In this document: in pieces, positions 25,301 through 38,900 of the stretch | Numbering within the stretch: position 1 is the first letter of the stretch | Layout of the letters: each line of letters starts with the position of its first letter | From: Pithys albifrons albifrons | Taxonomy: Eukaryota; Chordata; Aves; Passeriformes; Thamnophilidae | Direction: 5' to 3' | DNA: 64,000 bases | NCBI RefSeq assembly: GCF_047495875.1 | Contig: NC_092471.1 | Location: forward strand, 4,981,001 to 5,045,000 | Made by a program: the position numbers and the translations under genes | The notes under the pieces: generated by a model | What the model was told of the DNA's origin: nothing | The model's input: the letters and a program-made list of their open reading frames with translations, nothing else | Databases searched by the model: none

Positions 25301-28300
25301 ATCCTTGTAAAATCATCCTGCTTCTCATAACTGCCTTACTTATCCCTTTGGCAAGATGTTTTTATGTAAAATTCAGAAGACACTTCTTGTACATCACTTT
25401 GGACTATTTCAGAGACACAGAGAGGTACATGATTTAGTGTAGTCACTCCCCATTTTTACTACATCCACCTGCAGCACTCTGATGATTCTAGACAGAAGTT
25501 CATAAACTTGTCACATTAGCAGAAAGTCCTGCTGAAGACCAGGAGTTGGAATGGGGAGAGAAGGGTCAGAATTGATCAAGATATTTCATGAAAATTTTCT
25601 AACAAATTCAATTCTAACTTAAAATATTGAAAACCATTCTTCTGGGTCTGTTGGATGTCTGTGTTCAAAACAATCCTTTGTAAAACAAGTATTTCTGAGC
25701 CCATGTACCCCAGAGAGGTTTTCTAGAGGCTGCTGTGATTGCTTCTTATTGTTCATTAAGTCTGTAAAAATGTTAGTAGTTACAGCCCCAGTTTAAAGCA
25801 CAACCCACAGAATAGTCTCTACTGCATGTGAGCAAGTACAGGAATCCTGGTAGCTTAAATAAAGTTTTCACTCTTCCCTCCACACCTTCAATTTTCTTTA
25901 GGTTTCATAATTTATCTGTGGCTCCTTTGCTGTGTCTTCGTGTCCTACCTGGTTCTGGCCAAACCTAATTAGACTAATTCCCAGCCAGGCTTCCCAAGAT
26001 GTGACTCCTCACTTAAAGCCTCTTCTGCTCCAGCCCTGGGCAGTGTCCCCGAGGATGGCACTGCCCACCGACCACAGCGGGGGCTGTTCCAGCCTTGCAG
26101 GACAGGCAGCACAAGGACTCCTCAAGGCTGGCCCGTGCAGAAATTCCTCCTCCATCACATCTCCCTCCCAGTACAATGCATTTTAAGTGTCACAGGAATG
26201 CATTTTAGGCTGCAAAAAGTCTTTTTGTTGTAACTACCAAGTCATGTCCAAGGGGGCAGCAGCTGGTGCCTGCTAACCCCAAATCAAACCCCTCCAGGAG
26301 GGAACTTCGCTTTTCTGCCTCCTCCCTCCTCTGGGCCAAGCCAAGAATAACAGAGAATTTCTCTGCAGATTCCAATTCCTGCAAGCCACAGCTCCATTTC
26401 CCAGCTCTCTCAATAGGGTGCCATGTAATCCAGGCTTAAAAGTATGTCCAAAGCCATTTAAAGCTTTCTGAATAAAAGACTTTAACCACTTTAGAGCTTT
26501 ATAAATCAAAAAACTAGTAATGTGTTCTAATGCTATTAAAACGTTTGTGAAAGAAAATAAAACAGACTTTTCCAAAATATCTATTTTTTTTTCCTTTTAA
26601 AAAGGAAAAGATTGTGAACAGTTTTACATGAGGTAGAACAAAATGCATACAATCAAAGTGAAGCACTATAAAATACTTCTGGAAAAAAAAAACAACAAAA
26701 AAACCCAAGCCCACAAGTGAGTAGCTGCTTAATAAACAGTAAGATTAAACAACTCTTATTTAATTCAAGTTCATCATGTGACCCCACATATGCATCGACT
26801 GCAACCATTTCTTCCCTGTTTAGCCACATCCTTACACCATATCAACTCCTATAGTATTCTAATGCATTTAATTGCTAATGCTCAGCAATATAAAAAATAA
26901 ATTACTGCAGCTCATAAAACATTTTTTAGGGCTATCCAGGTTAAACCTGAATATATCCATTCCAAGAGTTCGTGCCTTGCTTTCAATAAAAATGTTGTGT
27001 GTTGTTTCAGAAAGTCAATTTGTAAGGATTTTTTTTCCCCTTTTCACAACCACCTCAAAATTGCTTGTACACCACTTGTGACTACATTGTCTATTCTTAC
27101 ATAGAAAACCACTAAGCTATTAGAATATCTGTGAGCTAGATCAGTAACAAACTGCAAGATCCTGATATGTTAACCAAAAATGCAATTCAACTGCTTGCAG
27201 GAAGTAATTTTCCACTTGTGTAAGCCTCAGGTTGGTGGAGAGTTAAAGTCAGTTGCTAAAGAAAGATCGATGCTCTGGAATTCCTTCCCTCCTGCAAACA
27301 AGCAGGAACAGGAGATTTGCAATATGTGATGAGGATAATGTACCTCAGCTGGGAAATAATAAATAGGTAAATTAAAGTGCTGATCAAGATTTATATTCTG
27401 GACATAATGAGCAGCACAACTGGTCAATGCAATTGTGATCAGCAATGAGAGCTGTTGGAGAAGTGCATAAATATTGGCTTAGTCTTTTTTTAGGTCAAAG
27501 GTAGCCAGTCAACTGCAATCAGTATTTTTTGTCTGATGTTAGATTTTAATAGATTCTTCTCCTGTGAATTTCATATCCATTCCAGAGATCACATTATTTT
27601 AAGGTGTTTAAGTCGCTTCCTTCTCTTTTGGAGACATGAAGAGATTTGCTTCTACAGAAAAATTGATTAATTCAGGCTTTGCCACTCAATTCATGCCTCA
27701 CTTTCTTATTCCTTCCTTAGGCCTCCTGCAGGTCCCACACCGAGTTAAGGAACCTTGATTTTTACAGACAATCCCCCCCAGTGAGCAGCAAACATGCTGT
27801 GCACACAGGCTGCAGAAAACATTCATCCAGCAGAAGTAAAGTCTTCTGATAAATCCTTTGAGTTCAGGATGTCTCCTCCCCTCAAAAATTCCACAAACAT
27901 TAACTATTTTCTTTGGAGTAACTACCAGAATTCAGCATGCAGTTGGTTCAATCTGCACAAGGATGCATAATCAGGAAAATAACATGGACTGGTGTTCCCT
28001 TGGACTCTTACTCAGAGGGCAATGGGAAAGCATCAGAATTACACTGTGCTTTGTAACTCTGCCATAAAAATACTATTCTAACCACTAGAAAAACTCACAA
28101 ATATTTCCAATGTATTGGGAAAAAAAAAAGATAAATAAATTGCCACTGAGAAGGACTCAAACAAAATGAAATCTTCCCTTGTGTGATGCAGTTCACTTGA
28201 CAAAGGAAAGACAAATTCAAAAGGCATTAGGTTCCTATGAAATCATATTGAAAACAACGGGTAGAATTAATGTTCATGTTCTTCAGTCACCTGAAGTTTA

Positions 28301-28505
28301 TGATTCAATCAGAACACCCAAGGCATCAAGAGGGAGAAGAGGAGCAAACTGACCTAAGAGGCTCACAAGAAGGGGATGACCACACCAGTAAGTTAATCCT
28401 TGAAGTTTAAAATTCCTGTCCTTGAAGGAGACTTGCTGTCAACCCATTAACCTGCATTTTCTGAGTTTTGGCAATATAATAGCATATACATTACATATGA
28501 AATTT

Positions 28506-28527
28506 ATATATATATTGTATATATTAT
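28506..28527. repeat. (TA)n-rich tract
   Basis: Alternating T/A with one G interruption. A short AT dinucleotide tract of no evident function. Confidence 0.75.
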
Positions 28528-31500
28528 TTCTGACCAAATTTTACTTATGCCTGGGGGGAACCACCAGCTGCAGCTGAGACTACTTCAAAGTACCAGAAGC
28601 TGGAGATGGAGCATTAATATCAGCTAAATATACATTTTCTTAATTGAATATATAAACATAATTAATGTGCAAACTTATTTAATGATATATTGCTTACCAA
28701 GAAGCCACGAAAATGTATATTAGCATTCAAATGTAGAGCAACTACTCTTTGAACAAAGCAAGCAAATAAATCAACTTAGAAACACAGTTTAAGTAGTTTG
28801 TTAAATATGCTGGGAAAGGAAAATGCAGACATTTATGACTGTAGAAATCTTCAAAGTTGGTAACTAAAATTAATCCTATAAACTTAAAATTCCTCTGCAC
28901 TATGTAGGGAGTAAAGAGGTTTAAAAATCACTACTGTACTGGGCAGGCATAAATGGTTAAGTTTTTTAGTGCTAAGTCATTAAAAGAATTCTAGTTTTAG
29001 AAAGAATGGATAAAGTTACCCTTCAGTTTTGATGGCACCCAAACAGGGCAGCATCTGTTTAATAAACAAGACCAAGCCACTGCTGTTTATTAAATAGTAG
29101 CTGTGAAGATACAGGGAATAGCAAAAAAGTAGCAGAAACAAAATTATGTGTATTACCAGTCACACTGTAATTAAATACTTGACAAGTTTCTCAGTGTTAA
29201 AGTGGCTCTAGAGAACTGATTTCTTCACCATTCCAAACACATTTTGCAAGTAAGCTGTTGAGCAAGTGAAATTTTCTTTGTCAGGGCTCTTTTTAATGCC
29301 CTGCCTCCACTGATGGCCATTCACTCTGTAAAAAGTCAACTACAGCAAAAAGAAAAAGATTAATGGAAGCTTCCCTTGATCTATTTTATATAATAAAAGG
29401 TGGAGCAGTAAATTACACACAAAACTCAATTGCTGAGTGATAAAAGCAAAATAATAGTCTTTATAGTCATCAGTGACATCAGCATTAATCATATAATAAA
29501 ACACACTAAAAGATTTTAATTAAATACCAAAGAGAATCCTTCAGACATACAGGATGAAAAGCCAAACATTGCTGGTGGGACTAAGAGCTGCTCATTCAAG
29601 CTTGATTCTTATTTTATAACACAGCCAACCATTCTGCCCTGTGCAGGAAAGAGTCATTTCCCTTGAAACTGGTCACCAATTACAGCTCGACTCATTGTGG
29701 AGATTTTGAGTTAAATACACCAAATTCAAGCTTGTATTTACTGAACATCATTAATCAGGAGAATGTAGGAAAAAACCAAACCCACAGCTGGTTTCTAAAA
29801 TAAAATTTAAATGCCTCTCCACAAGTGTAAGTTGGTGGCTGAGCCACAGGGGCAGCTGTTTGATCAACCCAATTTCTTCTTCATGTCTGAGGTGACAATC
29901 TGCTTGAGATATTTTATCTAATGGTGTTTATGAGTGCTCAAAAAAAGCATATCTACCATTATTATAATGACAAGGCTACAAACAAATAACTGTCTTCAAT
30001 TTTTTTTACTTCTGACATGCTTTCTCTTCTTTAAAATATGTTTGTTATAAGTGTGAGTACATCGACCATTTTGTCATTATTATTTTCTTTCCTCATTACC
30101 AATGAGTCTAAAATCAAGACTTTCCATTTTCCAATACAACATAATTATTATTTCTATAAACACTGTTGGGTTTGGAAGTAAATTACCCAGTGAAATGGGT
30201 ACCACTATTACAGACTTATCTCTTAAAAGACATGAGACAACCCATTTTCCCAGTGCTGTGTCCTGTCACTTTACTGATGCTGCAGAATAGAAAAGGAGCA
30301 TCTGGGTGAGGTACTGCAGAAAAACCACTCAGTAAGAAAGCTCCAACTTACTTCACACAAAAATTCAATCTATTTAAAGCCAGTATAATGCCTTTTCATC
30401 TCCTCTCCAATGTTATGGCTTGGGAATGATGGTGTCTTGCTCCCTTCCTCGTTATACAGTATCTGAAATTGCCAGCTAAGAAACTCAGTATAATCGTGAG
30501 TCAGTGAATGCCTCTTGGAAAGTGTATCTTCTTCTAAAAATATGATGGACTTACTGCCAGACTGTAAAATAGGAATCCTATTTCCATTTAATCAGCTCTA
30601 AGGGACCCAAGAGTCAGAACATAAGGGGCTGTAAATTGGTGACATGAATACCTCTCACAAATATCATTAATTTAAAATCACTCTCAAGCCAGTAGCTCCT
30701 ACCAGCTGACCTACAGCTATTTCCATGTGCTCTGAGGACTCTGTGCTTCATCCTTTTACTGACACCTTACAGTCACACAGCAGGTAACTTTCAAAATGCC
30801 AAAAAACAACACAGATCTGTAGTTTTCCAGTGGCTCATTCACTGAAATAAACTCCATCTCAAGCAAACTGTCTAAGGAGAAACTGTATTTTGATATATCC
30901 AGTCCAAGGAATCAGTCATAACTTTAGTTATGGACAAAAACATCTACAGGAGCTGTCCATCAATCCTCATCACTGGTTTTATCTGTGTTTTTATAATGGA
31001 CACAGAGAACTTGCTTGTAACATGGAATTTAACACTATTTCCCTAAAAAAAACACAGAGTATTTTTAAACTTTTATTATGGAATCAGATAAAAATTGACA
31101 ATTGAAGATCTTCAGAAGCTGATTTAACCTTCCCTGTTCTTCAAAAGGAAGGCGACTAACAGCCAACATCATAACTCTGTGGTTACTGGACAGCTTTATT
31201 TCCATCCATATTGGAAAGCAGGAGAGGAACAGATTTTCGGCACTGAGGCAAATCAAATCAGTCTCTGAAGAATTCATTGGGGAACAAATTTTAAAGGCAT
31301 CATCAAATTAAACAGTATTACAACCAACAGAGGTGCGTGTAAATTTCCTTGTAAAGTGGTACTTAATGTGAAAAGAAAGGACTCAGCAGTGCCATTCGTG
31401 GTATCCTTGGCTCCTTAAGCTCACAACATCAGCTCTGTATCATCAGCCTTCAGAGGAAAATACCTCTATACTTGTGGAAATCTCAATTTGGTGGGCAGGG

Positions 31501-32260
31501 TAGGGGAAAATGACCCTTCTAGAACTGAATTCAAAGCATGAACAGAGTTTTATACTATTTTATGTTGTCAGTGCTGAAAGAAGTTATGTTTGCTGCAGCT
31601 TTGTTTAGGCAGAGATTACCTACAGGTGTCTCATCCTGCATTATTTCTATAAATGCCTATTAAAGCTTCATGAACAGGGCTGAGAGCACAAAACCCAAAC
31701 ATGAAAAACACACAGTCACCACTGCCCTGTGCTTTTGGTAACTGACACAGAAGGAACAAAACACTTAGGAGATGATTTAATCCTAAAATATTAACTAAAA
31801 CCTTCTGTGTTAATAGAGATATTACTTCAAGAAACACAGACACACCTTTACCTGCATACAAAGAGTAAAGATGCTGGTTTGGTTCTTTTGAAACTTGTAG
31901 GTGTTTGATATCTTTATCCCAACAACAATCTATACTAACATTATAGCAGGAACCTCTGGGAAATTTCTCACAAGTACTTTAGAGAGGTTGGATTTATCCT
32001 CTGAACAACCACTGGCATAGATCCGAGTTCATAAAAAAATCTGATAAAATCAGAATGTCTTCAATTATTCAAGGCTTTAAGTGTTTGAAATCCCTACTTC
32101 ACTCAAACCACAGGGTAGCAGACATTTCCTAGGCTCATTCAAAGTTCTGAAGGAAATAAAAATGTTACCAACAAGATTACTGCACTTGAAGTAATTCTTG
32201 AAAACCTCTTTCTGTGAAACCACCAGATGATGAATGGGATTAATTTGGGGATGGGAATTT

Positions 32261-32372
32261 GTATAGGTTTGTTTGTTGGGGGTTTTTTGTATTTGTTTTG
32301 TTTGGGGGAGTTGTGCTTTGGCTTGGGTTGGATTTTTGGTTTTTTGGGGTTTTCTGTTTGTTTTTTTTTTCT
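32261..32372. repeat. T/G-rich low-complexity tract
   Basis: About 110 bp composed almost only of T and G, with GGGGG, GGGGG, GGG and GGGG runs separated by long T-rich loops and ending in a T10 run. It is similar in character to 7405-7512 and 45985-46100. The hydrophobic frame over it is an artefact. Confidence 0.82.
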
Positions 32373-35300
32373 GTTATAGAACTGATTTAACTGCAGATCA
32401 AAAGCTGTCTTTGTGGGACATGTATAATCTCTTCTGTGTAAGAACTGCCATTCTACAGAGTATTTTTTGTCTCTGATATTTGTTTCTGCTGCACAGTAGT
32501 GAGAAATACACTATTTACTTACAAATAAATCATAATATTTAATAAGAACTTGACTTTTTATACAATGACTGCAAAGCATAAATCATTAAGGAGACTATTT
32601 AAATAAGTTATTTGTTATTTTGCCTTTTTTTTTTTTAAGTCTTCCCTAACTGTAGCATTTAGGCATCCAGCACACATCATACCATGGGGATTTAGAGTCT
32701 TAAAAAATAACAACTCTCCCTGATTTTTATTTGTTTTAAGGAAACATTAACTTGAGGGAATTATTTCTCACTGAGCACTGTGTTGGCATATTTAACTCTT
32801 GGACCCTGGAGCTACTGTTGTAAGTTCACTACATTACTTAGATATTACTAATTACTTATTGTTGTGAGGAACTGAGGTTGGAAACATTGTGGTGCTTGTG
32901 ATGCCAGCTGAGGGTTGTCAATAGTTCCTTTGCACAATCTGATCTTTGCACAGAGCCAACAGTGACAGGACTTTATCCGTATTTCTGTAAAATTCAATGA
33001 GTTTTCAACTTGGGAAAGTTTTCAGAAATATATATTTTTATATACTACTCAGTCATCAAGGGATTTTTTCATATAAAATTAATTTAACAGCTCTATGTTT
33101 TACATCCCAGTATTGAAAGATGGGTAACATCCCACCCAGATCAAATACAACATACTGAGGACCCACTGCAGAGTTACATAAAAAAAAACACTGACAAAGA
33201 ACTCTGTTATACTTAAAGATATCAATGAAATACAACTTTACCAGCAGCAAAAGGAATGTAAAAAAATCTCAAGTGCTTGATTAAAGCTATTCTTCTTAAC
33301 AAACACAAACCAGTGCTGCATTCATTGAATTTTGGAATGGGGGAGAAGGATGCCTTAAGGAAAGCACTCTTTCTATTTGAAATTTCCTAAATTATTCTTA
33401 TTCTAGTGATATAGGGGTAAAATACGCCAAGAAGTCTGCAAGTCTTTGGTGAGAGCTCTGAAGTGATTTATGAAGCTTTTTGTGCTTGAAATTTTACTGC
33501 AAACTTACTTGAAAAAAAAATCTACCTCATCTATTAATACTTAAGAGCACATACAGGTCTGATGTTTGCTGTGTTAAGTGAATGGGAAGGATTTCAAAGC
33601 TAAATAAACATTCTCAGAAGTTTCCTGTTCCACTAAAGGCTGAAGCTTGTTAGAGGGAAGAGAAAGCACTGAGAAGGAGAGAGTTGCTGAGCATGGAAGG
33701 CTGATATTGAAGCTGTTCAATACCTTGTAACAGTTTCTTTCCTCATTACAAAATAGGATTTCTTACCACTTCCACTAAAATACACCTTTGCTAAACGCTA
33801 TTTTTGTCTGCCAAGTAGATCTCAAGTATCTGCTTTCATACATTTTCTACCTAGTCTTCAACAAGACACAGAGTTCAAAGAAGTGCAGGATCAAATAATC
33901 CCAGTCACATACATAGAAGTTATAGCATATCTATCCCTTTCCTCACATGCACTGGTTCCCTTTTTTCTCTTCTTGTTTGTGTGTTTGCTCATAGAATTTA
34001 TTACACACAAGTTTATGTTAACAGCCAGAATCAGAACCAGGGAAGGGAACACTATGAAGCAATTGTTGTTAACCCACATTACCTTTGAACTTCACCCAAG
34101 TGGAAAGACAAGTCCTAGGATAGCCATGAAAATTCCAATTTTATTTGCAGCAGTACTGATGCCAGACACACTCCTGTAGAGGGATTATACATAAAAATAA
34201 TTCAGCAGAATATTAGTTTTGATGCAGAGGAAGCCTACCAAGAGCAGTGGGTGTTTTGCCAAGCCACACTTGTTAAACAGCTAATGCAGCTCCCTTGTGT
34301 TTATCCATCTGGGACTCGAGGAGGAAGGAGTGAATTCTGCCCTAGTTCTCTGAATATATAACATATTACTTATGTTAACCAAGCTGGACAAAAGTGACCA
34401 AAATTCATTTAATCTCAGTGAAGTGTCACAGGGACATAATTCCTCAAAATTAACTTGTCAGACCTCAGTCCACTTCATACACAAAGTCACACAGGCTTGA
34501 CTTCACTGGGTATTTATAGCTACAGACAATTTTCCAGCTGGTGCTTTGACATCACAGTAGGTTTAATATTCTGCAAACACATTGTTTCAAAACCTTTGTT
34601 TTCTATGGTATCCAGACAGAAAATATCCTGTATGTGCTCAAAGTACAATGAAACTGAGAGTTTCTGCCAGTTTAGACTTAGAAAGGTACCAACAAAACTT
34701 AGTTGCTGATACAAGTTATGTATAGAAAATATATTTCTTTCATGACTTTAGTCCATACATGAACTATTCCTTCTAGTAACTGCTGATATTCCATAAAAAT
34801 ACTTCTCCTTATAACGATAACAACAGGGTGCATGGATTCCAAGAAGCCTAACTCATCTTTCTCAATGAGTTCCTGTGAAATGAAAGTTAAATTCCTTCTT
34901 GCCCTTTACTTACAAGTAAAACAACCAGCCATATTTTTCTGGAGCAGAGCATGCAGCTATTAAGTTAAACCTGCTTTGAAAACTACACCTTTCTAAAATC
35001 CTCCATACACTAATTTATGAATGGAGTAACAGCAAAGAAAAATACACTGACACTAAATTACACTGACACTGCAACTTGGGGTTTTTTTCAGTGAGAAATC
35101 CATAACACTGGAGATGATTTTCCTTAATATTTTTAGGTCCCATTACAAAGAAGTCCCTCTAGAAGCTGCTCTGAACATCTGCTGCTCCCAGTGCACATGG
35201 AAGAAGAGAAGTCACTGAAAGACAGGCTGCTACATACACTGAATGGGAAGTCTCACTGGGATTTAATTACTTTTATTTCAAGATAAAGTTTTTCTAAAAT

Positions 35301-35603
35301 ACTGCATGCATTTGATATCATCAGGGAAAATAAAAACAGAGAGAACTGCAACATAAAAACAATTCAGTTGTAGTTTATGACAAAACCACTCTAAGGTACA
35401 GCTAAATTTTACCCCAGGGAGGAAAAGTGGAGCATTTTAAAAGGTCTAGAGATGAAATGTTCTTTTGCTTCTCTCCTGATGGCAGAGTTATATACCTTCT
35501 GTAGCCAAACTCTACTGGAAACACAGTCTACACACACACACTGTGAAACAACAGCTGTAAAAATAATTTACAATTTTAATAATACTAGATTAAAAAAAGA
35601 GGA

Positions 35604-35960
35604 ACCGGCTGTGGACACGGGGAGTTTGCTCTGTGCCCGTGCCCAGCAGATGGAGCTGCGGCTCCAGCGCTGCGGGCACAGCACACGCGGGCACAGAGGC
35701 GGCAGGATGGGCACGTCCCCCCTGGCACAGGGAGAGGAAGATTCCCCACGGAGAAGGCTTTCCTTAATATCCCTCCTGATACGGCTGCTTCATCAAGTTA
35801 CAGCAAGAATTACCAAAGAAATAAAATTAAAAATACAGCGGGTTCTTACACACGATGAAAACGTGCTGTGGTGCGAGTAAAGCCCCTTCCGAGTTACCTC
35901 CTTTTCACACGCAGAATCCCAAACACGCGCACGGGTTTCTGCAACAGTGGGTAGGTAAGG
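35604..35960 (+). promoter_or_regulatory. CpG-rich block with strong donor-like site (candidate promoter/first exon)
   Basis: I count roughly 20 CpG dinucleotides from 35604 to 35940, densest at 35604-35715, in a window where CpG is otherwise rare. The plus strand ends in TAG|GTAAGG, with the donor GT at 35955-35956, close to the vertebrate 5' splice-site consensus. The combination is what an unmethylated promoter with a short first exon looks like, for example for a non-coding RNA. An open frame crosses it (35452-35880) but has no recognisable domain. Its length is probably due to the low stop density of GC-rich DNA. No convincing TATA box or initiator was found, and the direction is inferred from the donor only. 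Confidence 0.4.
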
Positions 35961-35961
35961 A

Positions 35962-38900
35962 ATCCTTTTCAAATAAATAATTTTTTAAAAATCAGGAAAA
36001 CTCACTCAAAAAAAAAGTGTTTCCATCTATTACCACCACTGTATCACTATTTTGGCAATCACTGCCTAATGACACTTGCTCCCCCCTTTTATCCTCAGCT
36101 ACTAAAAATGGTAGTGAGGATACTACTAAAGGCAGGGAAACAGTTTCTCTCAGAGTTCTCACTGCTGTAAAACAAACCCCAAAGCATTGGCACATTTTTG
36201 AGGCCAGTGTTCTATCTGGAGCTCCACATAAAGGAAGCTCAGCAGCAGCTCCTGCTGCAGTAAATGTGATGTTTTAGAGGGAGGTGGGAACCTGCAGGGG
36301 CTGTGCCCTCACCAGTGCTGCTGGGGAGGATGGCAAAGCTGGAGAGAGCCCAGCAAAAACACAGTCAGCCAAAAATATACAGATCTCCAGGGGAAAATCA
36401 AAAGAAAAAATCCACCTAAGAGCCCTCACCTTCTCCCCCCTCTCCCACCCTCAGACACCATCACCACTAGACAGCAGAGCTCTTTAAACATACTTTGCAG
36501 GTTAAAACCAGACCCTCATGCTCATCTGTAAGGAATATTTTAATAAAGGCACTGACACATCAGCCTGTCAGTCAGGGGATTTTTTCCATCCTTCTTTGCA
36601 ACAGGATAATTTACAGGGGGAATGACAAACCCACCCCGCAATTCCCTCCTTCCAAATTACATCTTCAGTTGTTACCAGGCTTTGCCCAGCACTGGCAATT
36701 TCGTTGGAGAAAAGCTGACTCAATTAACTGCCTCTCCCAGAACATTTCCCAGCCATAAATACCAGGCAGTCTTTATGCAAATCTACTGCATGCAGCCATT
36801 TTCCTACCTCAAAACACCTTTCAGGTAAATACACATATTTTTGCTCTATCAAGATAAAGTGTTTTTCTCCCAACCAAGTTTCATTTGAGTGCCAGCCTGC
36901 AGAAATGCCCATATTGTACCGTTTATTGAGAAATTAAATTACTGCTAGCTTTGATTGCAGTAACTACAAAAATCACCAGAGTAGTAAATGCATTCTACAT
37001 CCAACTATATATAAAAAAGATTTTAAGTGATACTTTTCAACTGGGTAATTTTAAGCTAGTTTTTCTCATCTCAGAAACATCAGTCACATGTTTTCACAGT
37101 CAAATCTTAATGATTGTATTTTGCAGACCTGTTGATAAAGCCTACAGGAATTCTAATTAGCTGTGCCTCTGCCTTACAGCCTCTGCTGTATGTGCTGCTG
37201 TTCTCAGCGTGTGCTCTCTTGCAGCTTGCTCAGCCAAGGATGAATAAAACCATGGGATTCTTGGCTCTGATCCAAGTTACAAAACCTGTAGAATTTATTT
37301 ATTGTTTTAATCGTCTATTTATTCATTCTCTCTGATTTTCTATCTCCAGCTTCCTCCATTCAAAGTAAAAGAAAATCTTAGTTCCTAAAAGAAATAAAAA
37401 TCAGAGCACTCCTTTGTAAATGTAATTTTAAATAATAAAAAAGAATAAAAATGAATAATGGTAACAAAGTGACAGTAATAAAGTAACAATAAAATAAAAA
37501 GGGATAAAAAGAAAGAGGCATTTAAAGTAATTACTTTAGATATTCAGACTTAGCATGAACAGGGAGAATTCTAATGAGATGTTAAAGAACTACTTTCATC
37601 TGCTTTTTGTAATGAATTATCTCCCAAGGAAAGAGGTTTTATTATACTGAAATTTGTAATTTTAGCATCTCTATTTTTACACTAAGTACTCAATAGTTTA
37701 AGTTTGCAGGAAGTAATTCATGAAATAAACTTTCTCATCAGTTTGGTGATCTGCAGTAACAGATGCTGGTTGAGCAGAATCAAAAATTCAACATCCCTAT
37801 TTAAGGCCCCTGCTCCCCTTTTGCTTCCTCCCTTCCTTCCAGAGGCCACATAATTCACCTCCACAATGCCTTTAGTGCAAAGACAAGATAACTACTTAAA
37901 TAATCGCAATAACAAAATCAGAATGAAAGAATGGAACTGGCATAATGAACACCACCTCTTAGTGACTTATTCTGTTTAACTTGCTAACTAGGAGAGACAA
38001 CAGCAGGACTTTCAACAAAAAAAAAAATCTACTTTGACACTGGGTTTGAAAGTAAGTTTTAAAGATTGCATTTACAATTAAACTACGGAAGTACTGGAGT
38101 TAGCTATGGAAAACACTTCTGAACAAAGCATTGACCAGAACAAGCCCCTACACCAGAAGGAGATAACCCCAAGCAGATGTGTTGCACCACAGTGGCTAAA
38201 GGAAATCCATGGAAGCCAAAGACTTCAGCCTGAATGAAAATATCACTGCCATTCACTGTCTCACCATGGCCCAGAACACAACCAGGGATCAAAGTCCACT
38301 GTGTGACCTGGAACAGGATTAGAGGCTACAGAATCACCAGGTGACAAATCCTTGCCCAGTTCAAACCTCTGAGCTCAGCGGATCTAACGAGTTATCAACA
38401 TTGTTATTGTCGAAGGAACTCTTATGAAGCCCTGCAAGTCCTGTTTTCATGGGGAATAAATCATGATGTAAATCACTGTATTCACACATATTAGAGAACA
38501 TAATCAGCAGGACTGTCTTTCCATCTCATGGCAACACAACAGCCCAGGAGTGAGACAGCCACAAGTCTTCCTGCTTAGCTGAGAGACTTGAGCTTATGGC
38601 ACCAAGGGAATCCTGAAAGCCATACAAAAATCCCTGGATTAGGGTCATCAGTAGGTTCTTATGGTGGTTTGGTTTGTTGAGGGGTTTATGTTTGGTTGGC
38701 CCTTTTTTTTTTATAAAAAAAGTTTTATCAGTAATGCCCCTGAGATACAGATATTCTACTACAAAAAATAAAGATCTGTGAACTAGGAATTAATGGGATA
38801 GAATTCTTCACTCAGATCTGGCTGTGTTTCTGGGAGTTTTTTAGCTATTTTGGGGTGGATTTGTTGTTGTTCTGGGTTTTATATCCCCAAACCAAATGAG

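Larger units (their letters stand above)
19906..35589. other. Gene-free stretch (apart from listed repeats)
   Basis: Nearly 16 kb with no supportable gene. Besides the repeats listed separately it holds an 11-bp perfect tandem duplication (22984-23005), a weak coding-like minus-strand frame (23467-23763), a GC-richer patch (about 25930-26410) of unknown origin, a TA-rich tract (28506-28527) and otherwise ordinary AT-rich DNA with scattered TAAT motifs. Confidence 0.6.

Noticed and set aside
35646..35660. CTCF-like CCAGCAGATGGAGC in the CpG block
   Set aside because: The invariant GGC is GGA here.
35452..35880. 142-codon open frame, longest in the window, as a gene
   Set aside because: The length comes from a GC-rich, stop-poor block. 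Its first 50 codons are ordinary AT-rich sequence and no family is recognisable. I kept the block as a CpG/promoter candidate only.
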